A program made the translations under genes and the position numbers. From CAWCOU01 sp963797335 (GTDB lineage Bacteria; Pseudomonadota; Gammaproteobacteria; JAURND01): a stretch of DNA of 64,000 nt. The DNA lies in the NCBI GenBank assembly GCA_963797335.1, contig CAWCOU010000006.1, positions 434,001 to 498,000 of the forward strand. The letters run 5' to 3'. How positions within the stretch are numbered: the first letter of the stretch is position 1; every line of letters starts with the position of its first letter. Positions 1 to 8,249 of this stretch are shown here, piece by piece. The notes below the pieces were generated by a model. The model made no database searches. It was not told where the DNA came from and saw only the letters and a program-made list of their open reading frames with translations.

Positions 1-242
1 TCCAGCTCCTGGTTTCGTGCTGCTGCGGATTCATTCACTCGTAATCGCTCCATAAAATTAGACACTTGGACAGTTGCCACACTCTGTAGATAAGCTTCTC
101 GACTGTGATGCAAAGTCGCCATTTGCATAGTAAGAATTCCTAATAACCCTGAGCAAATAATCACTAGCGCCAATAGTACTTCCAGAAACGCAAAACCGGG
201 GGAAACTAGGCTGCCATGGCACGCAGATTCCAAGTGATGCAT
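1..242 (-). CDS. pilV: PilV-like type IV pilus minor pilin, 5' part only (continues beyond window)
   Basis: The reverse strand encodes about 80 residues running off the left edge. A 16-residue leader (MHHLESACHGSLVSPG) is followed by FAFLEVLLALVI and more hydrophobic residues. This is the class III prepilin signature: PilD would cut after Gly and methylate Phe, and the Glu at +5 fits pilus assembly. The rest (SREAYLQSVATVQVSNFMERLR) matches the PilV/minor-pilin style, so it probably primes type IV pilus assembly at the inner membrane. The ATG at 242 has GAGGG six bases upstream. Other minor pilins (FimT, PilW) have similar N-termini, so PilV is the best rather than a certain name. Confidence 0.75.
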   Translation of the reverse strand, partial: MHHLESACHGSLVSPGFAFLEVLLALVIICSGLLGILTMQMATLHHSREAYLQSVATVQVSNFMERLRVNESAAARNQEL

Positions 243-301
243 TGAATCCCTCGTTGAGTATTGAGTAGAGTTAAGTAAAACAAAAATATTTACTTATCGC
301 A

Positions 302-345
302 ATACCGTAATTTTCAATGTCAAGACCATAGTAAAATTACGGTAT
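302..345. promoter_or_regulatory. 13-bp inverted repeat in a divergent promoter region
   Basis: ATACCGTAATTTT at 302-314 is repeated as its exact reverse complement at 333-345, with 18 bases between. It lies between the divergent pilV-like gene and the repeat-protein gene starting at 374. The right arm overlaps a TATAGA hexamer at 343-348 that could be a -10 box. As both flanking genes point away, a terminator is unlikely and an operator for a dimeric regulator is the simplest reading. The regulator is unknown. Confidence 0.45.
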
Positions 346-373
346 AGATTAAATGGTTTCGCAATGATAGTTT

Positions 374-2605
374 ATGAAAACGCTCATTTTCTTAAATACG
401 GACATGCAAGGATTAAAAAAATACAACCATGCCATTCAATGCTTCGTCATGAAGCATTTTGATAAAGGTATTTATTATTTAATAAACTCAAGTGAGGAAG
501 GATATTTTCCGGCTCACGCACTTTTGCACTATTTTTATCATTATAAATATTATCAATTATTGAACATATCGAATGAGTCAGTTATTTGCGCAGAAGAAAA
601 TAAAATCTTATTTATCATTAGAAGCAAAAGCATCCACTGGTTAAAAGAGCATATCCGCGAGAAAGCTCATTTATCGTTTATGCTCGGGTATTTGCATCAT
701 CATGGTTTAGGTGTTAAAAAGGATTATCAAATGGCGCTAACCTATTATCGGCTAACCTCGAATACACAGACGATTTTTCATCAACATCTGTTGGCGGAAT
801 GTTTTCGTAAGATGATGAAATATCAAGAGTCATTAAACTTCATGACTCATCTATGCCAACAAACCCCAGAACAGGCTCCCTTTTTATACACTTTAGCCCT
901 TACCTATAAATCTCAGAGAAATTTTGAGATGGCTTTTGTCAAATTTGAAGCATTAATCCGCCTTGAGCCCACATTCGCTAATGGTTGGTACCGGTGGGCA
1001 GAGGCTTTGTATCAGGGCAAATACTACGATGAGGCCGTACTTAAATTAAAACAAGCTTTGTGTTTAAATCCAGAAAATGTAACTTTTTTAGAACTTAGCG
1101 CTAAAGTAGCCTATGCCCAGAGAAAGTATCTAGCAGCCTTGGAATTTATTGAGCGTGCGGAAAAACTCGACCCGCATCATGCTGAAATTAGAAATATACG
1201 AAAAAAATACATTGATCATTTGGAACAATTATGCCGAAGAAAATATCGTACAGGCGCGATTACGTTAAGATTAAAGCGCGTAACACCCACATTAGATCTA
1301 CGACATTATCCTAGAGACTCGGCTTTTATTAATCGACTATGCCATTTAATTCGCGATCCAAATACCCATTTAATAACTTTGCGATTACCAAAAATAACGG
1401 ATGCTGAGTTTTCCTTATTACTAGAGGCCACCAAGCATAGCTTAAAATTAACCAGCGTTACTTTTGATCCTATTCTGTTAGTAAAAAACGCGAATAATCA
1501 GCAGCTCTTGAATGCCTACCTTTACCGCAATAAGCTATTCCAGAAAAAACAGATTTCAGCGCAAGACTTACGCGCTTTAAATATATCAATACTTTCCGCA
1601 CCTGAGCTTAGAGAGACATTAACTTTATTACTGACGAGACATAGTTATTTAGACATCCTCGATTTTTCGAATAAAAACGTAACAGGTCAATCTTTTTTAC
1701 TGGAACCTAAAAATTTCCCCAATCATCCGAACTTAATTGAACTTAATTTAAGCAACAATGAATTAGGCAATGACGGCATAAAGAAACTGTGTTTACTTCT
1801 AAAAACCAGCCCACCCTTATTTCCAAACTTGAGGCGATTGAACCTAAGTAACAACCAGATAGGCGATATTGGCATGCGCGCATTGATCGAGTTACTTCGC
1901 GCGAAATTGGACCGAGAGGGTGGGCATTCTTTACGAAAACTATCAACTATTAACCTAAACGACAATTTTATAACAAGTGTCACAAATCTTAACTCATTGT
2001 TACATCAGATTAAAATTGACCATCCTTCTAGTCAGGTCATTATTTCTTTGTCGAATAATATGATTTGCCCAACCGAAAGCAAAAAGCAAAATGTAGTTTT
2101 GGGAGAAAATAGCTTATTTCTAAGCAAGCCTCGTTACGCGAAGAGTTATATTGAACCCAAAAATAATTATCCTATTACCCCAAAAAACTGTTTAATTTTT
2201 CTAGCGAGGACTAAGGGTCGAAATCCCTTCGGACATCATATTATGCTTTATTTAGAGGGCATGAAGAATAATGGCCAGCATTACGTGGTCCGTTACCATA
2301 TTATTAGCTTGAAACCTAAAGTGGCTCATGTGCGAATTGAACCCTGTGATATGACAAAGCTTAGAGAAGATCGGCATAAGTTTGACTTTATTCGCACCTA
2401 TGAAGCGACTTCGGAACAGGGAACGATGCTTCACCATAACATCCATCAGCAAAAAAATCTGGAAATACCGTATTCACGATTTACTCATTCCACTGATTCT
2501 GCTCAAAATTGTTTGATTTGGAGTCTGGAACAATTGAAAAAAATTGGCATTACTGAACCAGCGCCCATACTCGGCATTCCCTGCCTGGTTATGACAGCCA
2601 ATTGA
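374..2605 (+). CDS. Sel1/TPR plus leucine-rich-repeat protein, putative host-directed effector
   Basis: A 743-residue soluble protein with no signal peptide. Residues about 95-130 hold a Sel1-type repeat (FMLGYLHHHGLGVKKDY..A..YY), followed by TPR-like helical repeats to about 290. Residues about 430-570 hold RNI-type leucine-rich repeats (LIELNLSNNELGNDGIKKL, LRRLNLSNNQIGDIGMRAL). The last 140 residues form a separate domain that aligns with the C-terminus of the next gene (LYLEG, the LREDRH region, NCLIW). Such repeats mediate protein binding and are common in Legionella and Coxiella effectors; function and secretion are inferred only. The end reads PCLVM-TAN, a CaaX-like tetrapeptide three residues short of the stop. 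The ATG at 374 has a weak ribosome site; ATG 404 is an alternative. The next gene follows 40 bp later. Confidence 0.65.
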   Translation: MKTLIFLNTDMQGLKKYNHAIQCFVMKHFDKGIYYLINSSEEGYFPAHALLHYFYHYKYYQLLNISNESVICAEENKILFIIRSKSIHWLKEHIREKAHLSFMLGYLHHHGLGVKKDYQMALTYYRLTSNTQTIFHQHLLAECFRKMMKYQESLNFMTHLCQQTPEQAPFLYTLALTYKSQRNFEMAFVKFEALIRLEPTFANGWYRWAEALYQGKYYDEAVLKLKQALCLNPENVTFLELSAKVAYAQRKYLAALEFIERAEKLDPHHAEIRNIRKKYIDHLEQLCRRKYRTGAITLRLKRVTPTLDLRHYPRDSAFINRLCHLIRDPNTHLITLRLPKITDAEFSLLLEATKHSLKLTSVTFDPILLVKNANNQQLLNAYLYRNKLFQKKQISAQDLRALNISILSAPELRETLTLLLTRHSYLDILDFSNKNVTGQSFLLEPKNFPNHPNLIELNLSNNELGNDGIKKLCLLLKTSPPLFPNLRRLNLSNNQIGDIGMRALIELLRAKLDREGGHSLRKLSTINLNDNFITSVTNLNSLLHQIKIDHPSSQVIISLSNNMICPTESKKQNVVLGENSLFLSKPRYAKSYIEPKNNYPITPKNCLIFLARTKGRNPFGHHIMLYLEGMKNNGQHYVVRYHIISLKPKVAHVRIEPCDMTKLREDRHKFDFIRTYEATSEQGTMLHHNIHQQKNLEIPYSRFTHSTDSAQNCLIWSLEQLKKIGITEPAPILGIPCLVMTAN

Positions 2606-2645
2606 TCAGATTCACTTATACTTAACCTTACAGGAGAATAGACCA

Positions 2646-4196
2646 ATGCCGGGAGAACAAGAATACCAAGAAGCACTATTGGAATTATCTAAGTCTAAAT
2701 ATGATATGGGTTTGGTTGTCGAAAAGCTGACTCAATCGGCAAAGCAAGACTACCCATTCGCTTATGTTTGGCTACATATCCTCTATTCACTACCTTGCTT
2801 TGATCAATGCGATATTAGCATAGCTAATAAATGGAGAAAGTCCATTCTCACCGAGAAATCTCTCCATTTTATTAGCAACAAAGCGCTCAAAGAAAAGGAT
2901 GAGCACGCAAAATTTTTGTATGGTTACTTATGCCATCACGAACTAGGTTTTACTAAAGATTTACCACTTGCTATTAAATGCTACGAAGATAGTAACCTAT
3001 ACAAAAACCAGATTTACGGCCGATATTTGCGCGCCGATGCATTTTACTTATTAGGATGTCAAGAATGCGCTTCAGGTCATTTTCAGTCCGGCATCAAATA
3101 TTTCCGTCATGCTCAAAAAATAAAAAACGATTTTGTTCCTTCATTTCTTGGCCATGGCAAAGCGCTTGCTGCTATTGCAGAAGAATTAGAGGCAAAAGGA
3201 TACCTTCGGGGAGATGATGGCGCTGACCAATTATATAATCAAGCGATTGGCTATTATCGAGTTTGTTTATTACATAATAAAAATGACGCGAAAGTTCATT
3301 ACGGGATGGGGAAAATTTTTTCACATCTAGAGCAATATAAACTCGCTATCAAACATTTAGAAAATGCGACATCCATTGAAAAAGACAATCTAATTTATCA
3401 GAATGAATTATCCAAGGTGAAGCGTTTGGGTGAAGAAAAAGCAAAAACGCGACCGAAACGGGTCATGTTTGCAGATCAAGTCGTTTCTGAAACTAAAAGA
3501 ATTCCCGCGCCAACGGATTCCTCACCTTCACTGGCCACTAATCCTATTTTTGGGGCAGAGAGTAAACTAGGCTCTGATGAAAAAAAACTAAATTCCTCGT
3601 TGAAAGAAAATAATACTTCTTTTTTTCATTCGCCACCTAGCGAAGCAGCTAAAGATCAATTCACTATCGATGCAGACGGTGGAATTATCAGCCATATCAC
3701 TCAGGAGAGAATTCCCCCCAATGAGTATTTCCTGATCTTTGCTTGTAAAATAAACGCGGAGGCAGGTTTGGATTGGGATCAATCGACCGTATTGTATATG
3801 GAAGGCGTGGATTCTGGTAAACAGGGATTTATTTATCGAATACGATGCAGCCCATTAACCAAGGATGATGGTAACTCATATATCGTGGAAGCGGATAAAA
3901 TCTCTCCTGCTAAGCTAAAGAAAGATCATTACCAAATGTTCTTCTTAAAAAGTCATATGAGTCGCATTGATAGCACCGATGGCAACGCTTTGTTGGATAA
4001 AACAGAGAATATTGAATTTTCATTTAACGAGGGGATGTCTCTGAAAGGTTCTGTGGCTGAGGTACAATTTAAACACTTTCAGGGTTGCAAGCACTTTCTT
4101 AAATCCATCAGTTCTTCCGGCATTGTTTTGCCGAACAAAGAGGAATTACCTGTCTCCCTGGCTGACGAATCCAAAAGCACCTGTCTCATCTTATAA
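2646..4196 (+). CDS. Sel1/TPR repeat protein ending in a CaaX box (CLIL), putative effector
   Basis: A 516-residue protein. The N-terminal 260 residues are Sel1/TPR helical repeats (FLYGYLCHHELGFTKDLPLAIKCYE; VHYGMGKIFSHLEQYKLAIKHLENA). A polar linker (about 260-340) leads to a domain shared with the upstream 743-residue protein (VLYMEGVDSGKQGFIYRI; QGCKHFLKSISSSGI). The protein ends STCLIL: Cys, two aliphatic residues, Leu. This is a CaaX box of the kind eukaryotic geranylgeranyltransferase I modifies, and it has no known use in bacteria. Legionella effectors such as AnkB use host prenylation to reach membranes; here that is inferred. CAGGAG lies nine bases before the ATG, so this start is well supported. 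Probably co-transcribed with the preceding gene. Confidence 0.7.
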   Translation: MPGEQEYQEALLELSKSKYDMGLVVEKLTQSAKQDYPFAYVWLHILYSLPCFDQCDISIANKWRKSILTEKSLHFISNKALKEKDEHAKFLYGYLCHHELGFTKDLPLAIKCYEDSNLYKNQIYGRYLRADAFYLLGCQECASGHFQSGIKYFRHAQKIKNDFVPSFLGHGKALAAIAEELEAKGYLRGDDGADQLYNQAIGYYRVCLLHNKNDAKVHYGMGKIFSHLEQYKLAIKHLENATSIEKDNLIYQNELSKVKRLGEEKAKTRPKRVMFADQVVSETKRIPAPTDSSPSLATNPIFGAESKLGSDEKKLNSSLKENNTSFFHSPPSEAAKDQFTIDADGGIISHITQERIPPNEYFLIFACKINAEAGLDWDQSTVLYMEGVDSGKQGFIYRIRCSPLTKDDGNSYIVEADKISPAKLKKDHYQMFFLKSHMSRIDSTDGNALLDKTENIEFSFNEGMSLKGSVAEVQFKHFQGCKHFLKSISSSGIVLPNKEELPVSLADESKSTCLIL

Positions 4197-4306
4197 ATGA
4201 GGACCCAGGGCATTTGCACCCTCTGCAAGTGGGCAGCTTACCCGCACTGCCAAGGCTTAATGCGGGCCGGCCACTCGCGCTGCCAGAGGTTTTACCTTAG
4301 CAACAA

Positions 4307-5074
4307 TTACAAAAACGCAGCCATGCTGTTTCTGCGAACCCAAGCCACGAATGAATCGGGATTTTGCAAAAACATGGATTCTGCGTGCAAGCCTTCGGGG
4401 AAGCAAGTCCACGTTTTATGACCGTTATACGCATTGTAAACGTAGCGACTGTAACGTTCGAAGATCAGCGTATCTTTTCCCGCGACCAAAAATGCGGCAG
4501 GGACTGTTAATGATTTTGCGAGCTCGCGAGCATCTGGTTTGCTGGTGAAGGGCCAACTCCATCGAAAGAAAACATCGAATTGGGGTTGGATGCGCCAATG
4601 GACATTACGCATCATAATGCATAATGGATGCAATAACGCCCCACCACTGGTCACTATTTCTTCGACTCGGGTTGGGCATGACACCAGTAACAACTGAGTG
4701 ATGACATCCGGTAATACGGCGGCAATACGTAAGCTATGGTAAGCACCTAAGGAAAGACCCAGTAATACGATTCTACCGTACCTGGGTTTTGCCCACGTCA
4801 GCACGGCGTGCAAATCCAGGTACTCGCTTGCCCCAAAGGTAAACCGACCACCGCTTTTGCCATTACCTCGAAAATCAAGAACCAGTGTATCTTGAAATTG
4901 ACTGAGTGACTTCGCCATTTCAGAAATGGGGCGGGTACTTTTATGCTGAGAAAATCCAGGAGCTATTACGAATAAGGTTTCACTAGCAGAACCATTTTTA
5001 CGGTATAAATCGACGCTGATGGCGATATCGTCAACCGTCGTCAAGATAAAATTCTTTTTCAATAAATCATTCAT
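4307..5074 (-). CDS. Alpha/beta-hydrolase fold protein
   Basis: A 255-residue cytoplasmic protein with the alpha/beta-hydrolase layout. FVIAPGFSQHKST suggests the oxyanion-hole strand, LDFRGNGKSGG the second strand turn, GLSLG near residue 100 the nucleophile elbow, VAGKDTLIF the acid residue and EGLHAE the catalytic His. The substrate cannot be read from sequence; the family includes serine esterases, lipases and peptidases. Its ATG overlaps the stop of rlmJ by four bases (ATGA), so the two are translationally coupled. No signal peptide or membrane segment is visible. Confidence 0.8.
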   Translation of the reverse strand: MNDLLKKNFILTTVDDIAISVDLYRKNGSASETLFVIAPGFSQHKSTRPISEMAKSLSQFQDTLVLDFRGNGKSGGRFTFGASEYLDLHAVLTWAKPRYGRIVLLGLSLGAYHSLRIAAVLPDVITQLLLVSCPTRVEEIVTSGGALLHPLCIMMRNVHWRIQPQFDVFFRWSWPFTSKPDARELAKSLTVPAAFLVAGKDTLIFERYSRYVYNAYNGHKTWTCFPEGLHAESMFLQNPDSFVAWVRRNSMAAFL

Positions 5075-5898
5075 ACGTTTTTAATGCACCATTGACCCAC
5101 ATAAGGATGGCTTAATGTTTGGCATAGCCACGGTAGTAATTGTGCAATTTCTTCTGCCCATTGCCAAGGCGGGTGAATAATCACCATGCCACAGGCTTGT
5201 AATCCTACACTTGGTTGGGGTAATTGTATTTCACAACAGGTTATTTCGCCAAAATTACTTCTTCTTAATTGGTTGTAAAAATTCTGTACCGCCATTTTGT
5301 CTTTGATAGGGAACCATACGGCGTAAACTCCCGCTATAAAACGCCGCACGGCTATTTTAAGATGAGCCAGAATTTGTTCAAACTCATCCGTTTGTTCGAA
5401 TGGCGGGTCGATTAACACCAACCCCCGGGTTAATTTAGGCGGTAAAAATGCTTTAAGCGCATGGTAACCATTCATGTGATGGATGCTGATACGCTTATCC
5501 TTGGCAAATAGCTGCTTCAATTGCAACACATCTTCCGGGTGTAACTCGGCCAATACCATACGATCGTCTGCGCCGAGTAATTGGCTGACAAAATACGGAG
5601 AACCCGGGTAACAACTTAAGGATGATTCCGGATTAGCCGATTGGATGATATGGAAATAATCTCTCATACTGCTGGGGGCGTGTGCCAATTCTGGCCATAA
5701 TTTGCCAATACCGGTTACATGTTCCAGGGTTTTTTGTGCGGGCTCTTGTTGCAGATCGTAAAACCCTAAGCCGGCGTGGGTTTCCAAATAGCACAGCGGT
5801 TTTTCTTTTCGACGCATTGCCTGAACTAAGCTCACCAGCAATACGTGCTTGAATACATCGGCAAAATTGCCAGCGTGGTAATGGTGTCTATAATTCAT
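5071..5898 (-). CDS. rlmJ: 23S rRNA (adenine2030-N6)-methyltransferase
   Basis: RlmJ methylates N6 of A2030 in 23S rRNA with S-adenosylmethionine. The 275-residue protein begins with the family hallmark MNYRHHYHAGNFADVFKH. It carries the SAM-binding LETHAGLGFYDL and the catalytic (D/N)PPF-type motif IDPPFEQTDEF near residue 165. Length and motif order match the E. coli enzyme (about 280 residues). It is first in a two-gene unit with the alpha/beta hydrolase and divergent from proS, with 68 bp between the two starts. Confidence 0.95.
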   Translation of the reverse strand: MNYRHHYHAGNFADVFKHVLLVSLVQAMRRKEKPLCYLETHAGLGFYDLQQEPAQKTLEHVTGIGKLWPELAHAPSSMRDYFHIIQSANPESSLSCYPGSPYFVSQLLGADDRMVLAELHPEDVLQLKQLFAKDKRISIHHMNGYHALKAFLPPKLTRGLVLIDPPFEQTDEFEQILAHLKIAVRRFIAGVYAVWFPIKDKMAVQNFYNQLRRSNFGEITCCEIQLPQPSVGLQACGMVIIHPPWQWAEEIAQLLPWLCQTLSHPYVGQWCIKNV

Positions 5899-5966
5899 AA
5901 ATACCTTTCAAAGCCATTTTTTTCTCGCTATGATACAAACACATACACTCTATAGAAAGCAAAGCC

Positions 5967-7487
5967 ATGACTACTCGAACTGCGATAACCCCCACTCGTC
6001 AGGAAAATTTTGCTGGCTGGTACCAAGAAATTATCAAAGCGGCCGATTTGGCCGAACACGCCAGTGTGCGTGGTTGTATGATTATGAAACCACGCGGCTT
6101 TGCGCTATGGGAAGCCATACAACGCCATCTGGACGCCATGATAAAAGCAACCGGCCATCAGAACGTTTATTTTCCCCTGTTAATTCCACTGAGCTTACTG
6201 GAAAAAGAAGCAGCGCACGTGGAAGGGTTCGCCAAAGAATGTGCTATTGTCACCCATTATCGCCTAGAAACGGATGGCAATGGCAAGCTAATCCCCGCAC
6301 CCAGCTCGGAACTGAGCGAGCCGCTCATCATCCGACCCACCAGCGAAACCGTGATCGGCCAGGCTATGGCACGTTGGATACAATCTTACCATGACTTACC
6401 CGTGCTGATTAACCAATGGTGTAATGTCATGCGCTGGGAAATGCGCACTCGGCTTTTTCTGCGAACCTCTGAATTTCTATGGCAAGAGGGGCACACCGCT
6501 CATGCCACTGAGGCCGAAGCAGTGACTGAGACCCTGACCATGCTGGATGTCTACGCGCAACTGGCTGAGGAATTCCTGGCCCTTCCCGTCATCAAAGGCG
6601 AGAAAACCCCTGGCGAACGTTTTCCAGGTGCTGTGAATACCTATACCATCGAGGCCATGATGCAAGATGGCAAAGCCTTGCAGGCCGGCACTTCTCATTT
6701 CTTGGGTCAAAATTTTTCGCTAGCCTGTGGTATTCAGTTTACGGATAGAAATCAGCAACTAGTCCACGCCTTTACCACTTCTTGGGGGCTGTCGACTCGT
6801 TTAATTGGCGCCCTCATTATGGCGCATAGCGATGATGATGGTTTGGTATTGCCACCGCGCATCGCTCCCGATCAGCTGGTGTTGTTACCGGTGGCCATGA
6901 ACGAAGAAGATATGCAACAAGTGATTGCCTATTGTGAGCAATTAGCGAAAGATCTACGCCAATTGTCGTTTGGCAATGAACCACTGCGGGTGGTGGTGGA
7001 TAAATCCGAACGACGCGCTGGAGACAAATTCTGGAGTGCGGTTAAAAAAGGTACGCCGTTACGAGTTGAAATTGGCATGCGCGAAATAAATCAGAATGAA
7101 CTGTCCGTCACTCGTCGCGATAAGGCTGCTAAAGAAAAAACTCTGGTGTCACGTGACCATTTATTGGCTACTGTCACGGATGTGCTAAGCGATATCCAAC
7201 AGCAGTTATTGAGTAAAGCGCGTCATTTTCAAAATAGCCATATGCATGAAATAAAAACGCAAGCCGATCTGCAAGCTTTTTTTAGTGGCGATGAAGATCA
7301 AATGAAAGGTTTTGCACTGGCCTGGTTCGACCCGGCTAGTGAAAGTGATGCGAAAGTCGCTGAACTATTCAAGGCCTTGAAAATCACGCCGCGCTGCATG
7401 CCATTTGAAAAAACGGCCGAAACCGGCCATTGTATCTTTTCTGGAAAGCAAACCTCCCATCAGGTCATTTTTGCCCGAGCTTATTAA
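5967..7487 (+). CDS. proS: Prolyl-tRNA synthetase, compact archaeal/eukaryotic-type (ProS3)
   Basis: Charges tRNA-Pro with proline in the cytosol; class II synthetase. It opens with ENFAGWYQEIIKAADLAEH and MKPRGFALWEAI, then carries motif 2 (QWCNVMRWEMRTRLFLRTSEF) and motif 3-type residues (GALIMAHSDDDGL), followed by an anticodon-binding domain. At 506 residues it lacks the roughly 180-residue insertion (editing) domain of the usual gammaproteobacterial enzyme (about 570 residues). The C-terminal tail is the ProS3 type but has no zinc-binding cysteine cluster. It belongs to the form common in archaea, eukaryotes and some bacteria. Whether a separate editing protein exists cannot be seen here. 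The ATG at 5967 aligns with the family start. Confidence 0.93.
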   Translation: MTTRTAITPTRQENFAGWYQEIIKAADLAEHASVRGCMIMKPRGFALWEAIQRHLDAMIKATGHQNVYFPLLIPLSLLEKEAAHVEGFAKECAIVTHYRLETDGNGKLIPAPSSELSEPLIIRPTSETVIGQAMARWIQSYHDLPVLINQWCNVMRWEMRTRLFLRTSEFLWQEGHTAHATEAEAVTETLTMLDVYAQLAEEFLALPVIKGEKTPGERFPGAVNTYTIEAMMQDGKALQAGTSHFLGQNFSLACGIQFTDRNQQLVHAFTTSWGLSTRLIGALIMAHSDDDGLVLPPRIAPDQLVLLPVAMNEEDMQQVIAYCEQLAKDLRQLSFGNEPLRVVVDKSERRAGDKFWSAVKKGTPLRVEIGMREINQNELSVTRRDKAAKEKTLVSRDHLLATVTDVLSDIQQQLLSKARHFQNSHMHEIKTQADLQAFFSGDEDQMKGFALAWFDPASESDAKVAELFKALKITPRCMPFEKTAETGHCIFSGKQTSHQVIFARAY

Positions 7488-7507
7488 TAGTACCCTGGGG
7501 TGCAGGC

Positions 7508-7553
7508 GGCTCGCCCGCAAAAAGTTAAAATTGGCTCAGTTTGCGGGCGAGCC
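7508..7553 (+). terminator. Hairpin downstream of proS
   Basis: GGCTCGCCCGCAAA at 7508-7521 pairs perfectly with 7540-7553: 14-bp stem, 18-nt loop. It lies 20 bp after the proS stop. No T-run follows, so it may be an exported palindromic repeat rather than a classical intrinsic terminator. GCGGGC hairpins of similar core recur near 8116 and 46892. Confidence 0.5.
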
Positions 7554-7595
7554 ATTAAACCAAATAAAATAGACAAGTTTTAAGGAAAGATTTCC

Positions 7596-8063
7596 ATGTT
7601 TGAAAATAAAAGAAAACCACCCGAAGCAATATCATTACTATCAGAAGATGAAAGATCTGAAACACCTGATTTAAAAACAGATGTAAAGCCATATGAAACG
7701 AAAAATTTTCTAGGTATTATTGGCGCATATTTAATTGAAAATGAAAGCACTACACCCGATTTACCGCCAGATTTTCATTACCAATTGCCTGGTAACCCAG
7801 AAGCTTTAGACATAAAAATCACACAACAAACGGAACAGGCAAAAACAGCCAAAAGTCAATGGTGTAAAATCTTCACATTTGATGATGAGTGCGGTTTAAG
7901 TCTCCTAGTGGGCCTTATTTGTTGCCCTGTTATGCTTCCCATGCTCTGTTACGTCTATAGACAAGATAGCAATAGTGCTCAACAAAGACAAAGCGAATTG
8001 TCGGCATACGAAGATGAGTTGAACCCTTTGCTGGATCTAGCTCAACGATCACAACCTTTCTAG
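7596..8063 (+). CDS. Hypothetical 155-residue protein with one hydrophobic Cys-rich segment
   Basis: Not recognised. The first 100 residues are polar and acidic with no repeat. Residues about 105-125 (CGLSLLVGLICCPVMLPMLC) form a hydrophobic, cysteine-rich stretch that could be a membrane segment or a palmitoylation-type region. A short charged tail follows. AAGGAAAG lies about ten bases before the ATG, so translation is likely. It sits alone between the proS hairpin and a family B repeat. Proteins of this build occur among small Legionellales effectors, but nothing in the sequence proves that. Confidence 0.5.
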   Translation: MFENKRKPPEAISLLSEDERSETPDLKTDVKPYETKNFLGIIGAYLIENESTTPDLPPDFHYQLPGNPEALDIKITQQTEQAKTAKSQWCKIFTFDDECGLSLLVGLICCPVMLPMLCYVYRQDSNSAQQRQSELSAYEDELNPLLDLAQRSQPF

Positions 8064-8134
8064 TTTTTGCGGTAACAAATCAAAACATCCAAACCATTGT
8101 TGACTCTCCCTGAACGCGGGCAACTCGCCCATAT

Positions 8135-8215
8135 GCGTCAACCTTCATAAATATTTTCATTCTCCCCTTGTGGGAGAAGGATATTCAGAAGGAAAATATT
8201 TGCTTAGGTTGACGC
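8135..8215. repeat. Family B palindromic repeat (MITE-like), short copy
   Basis: The ends are GCGTCAACCT (8135-8144) and its reverse complement AGGTTGACGC (8206-8215). The 81-bp element contains a hairpin CTCCCCTTGTGGGAG at 8163-8177. The same ends and internal hairpin recur in the 253-bp copy at 31841-32093. No coding capacity. It lies between the 155-residue unknown and the DUF1704 gene, which converge on it. Confidence 0.75.
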
Positions 8216-8249
8216 GTACAGGAGGCTCGCTCGCATTCCCAGGAGGGGG

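Noticed and set aside
374..4196. PmrA-type regulatory boxes upstream of the effector-like genes
   Set aside because: I found no convincing paired CTTAAT motifs; the inverted repeat at 302-345 has a different sequence.
4197..4421. Short forward reading frame right after the CLIL protein
   Set aside because: It overlaps the 3' end of the convergent hydrolase gene, has no ribosome site and no protein-like composition.
5930..6394. Forward frame overlapping the start of proS
   Set aside because: A shadow of proS in another frame; the proS frame carries all family motifs.
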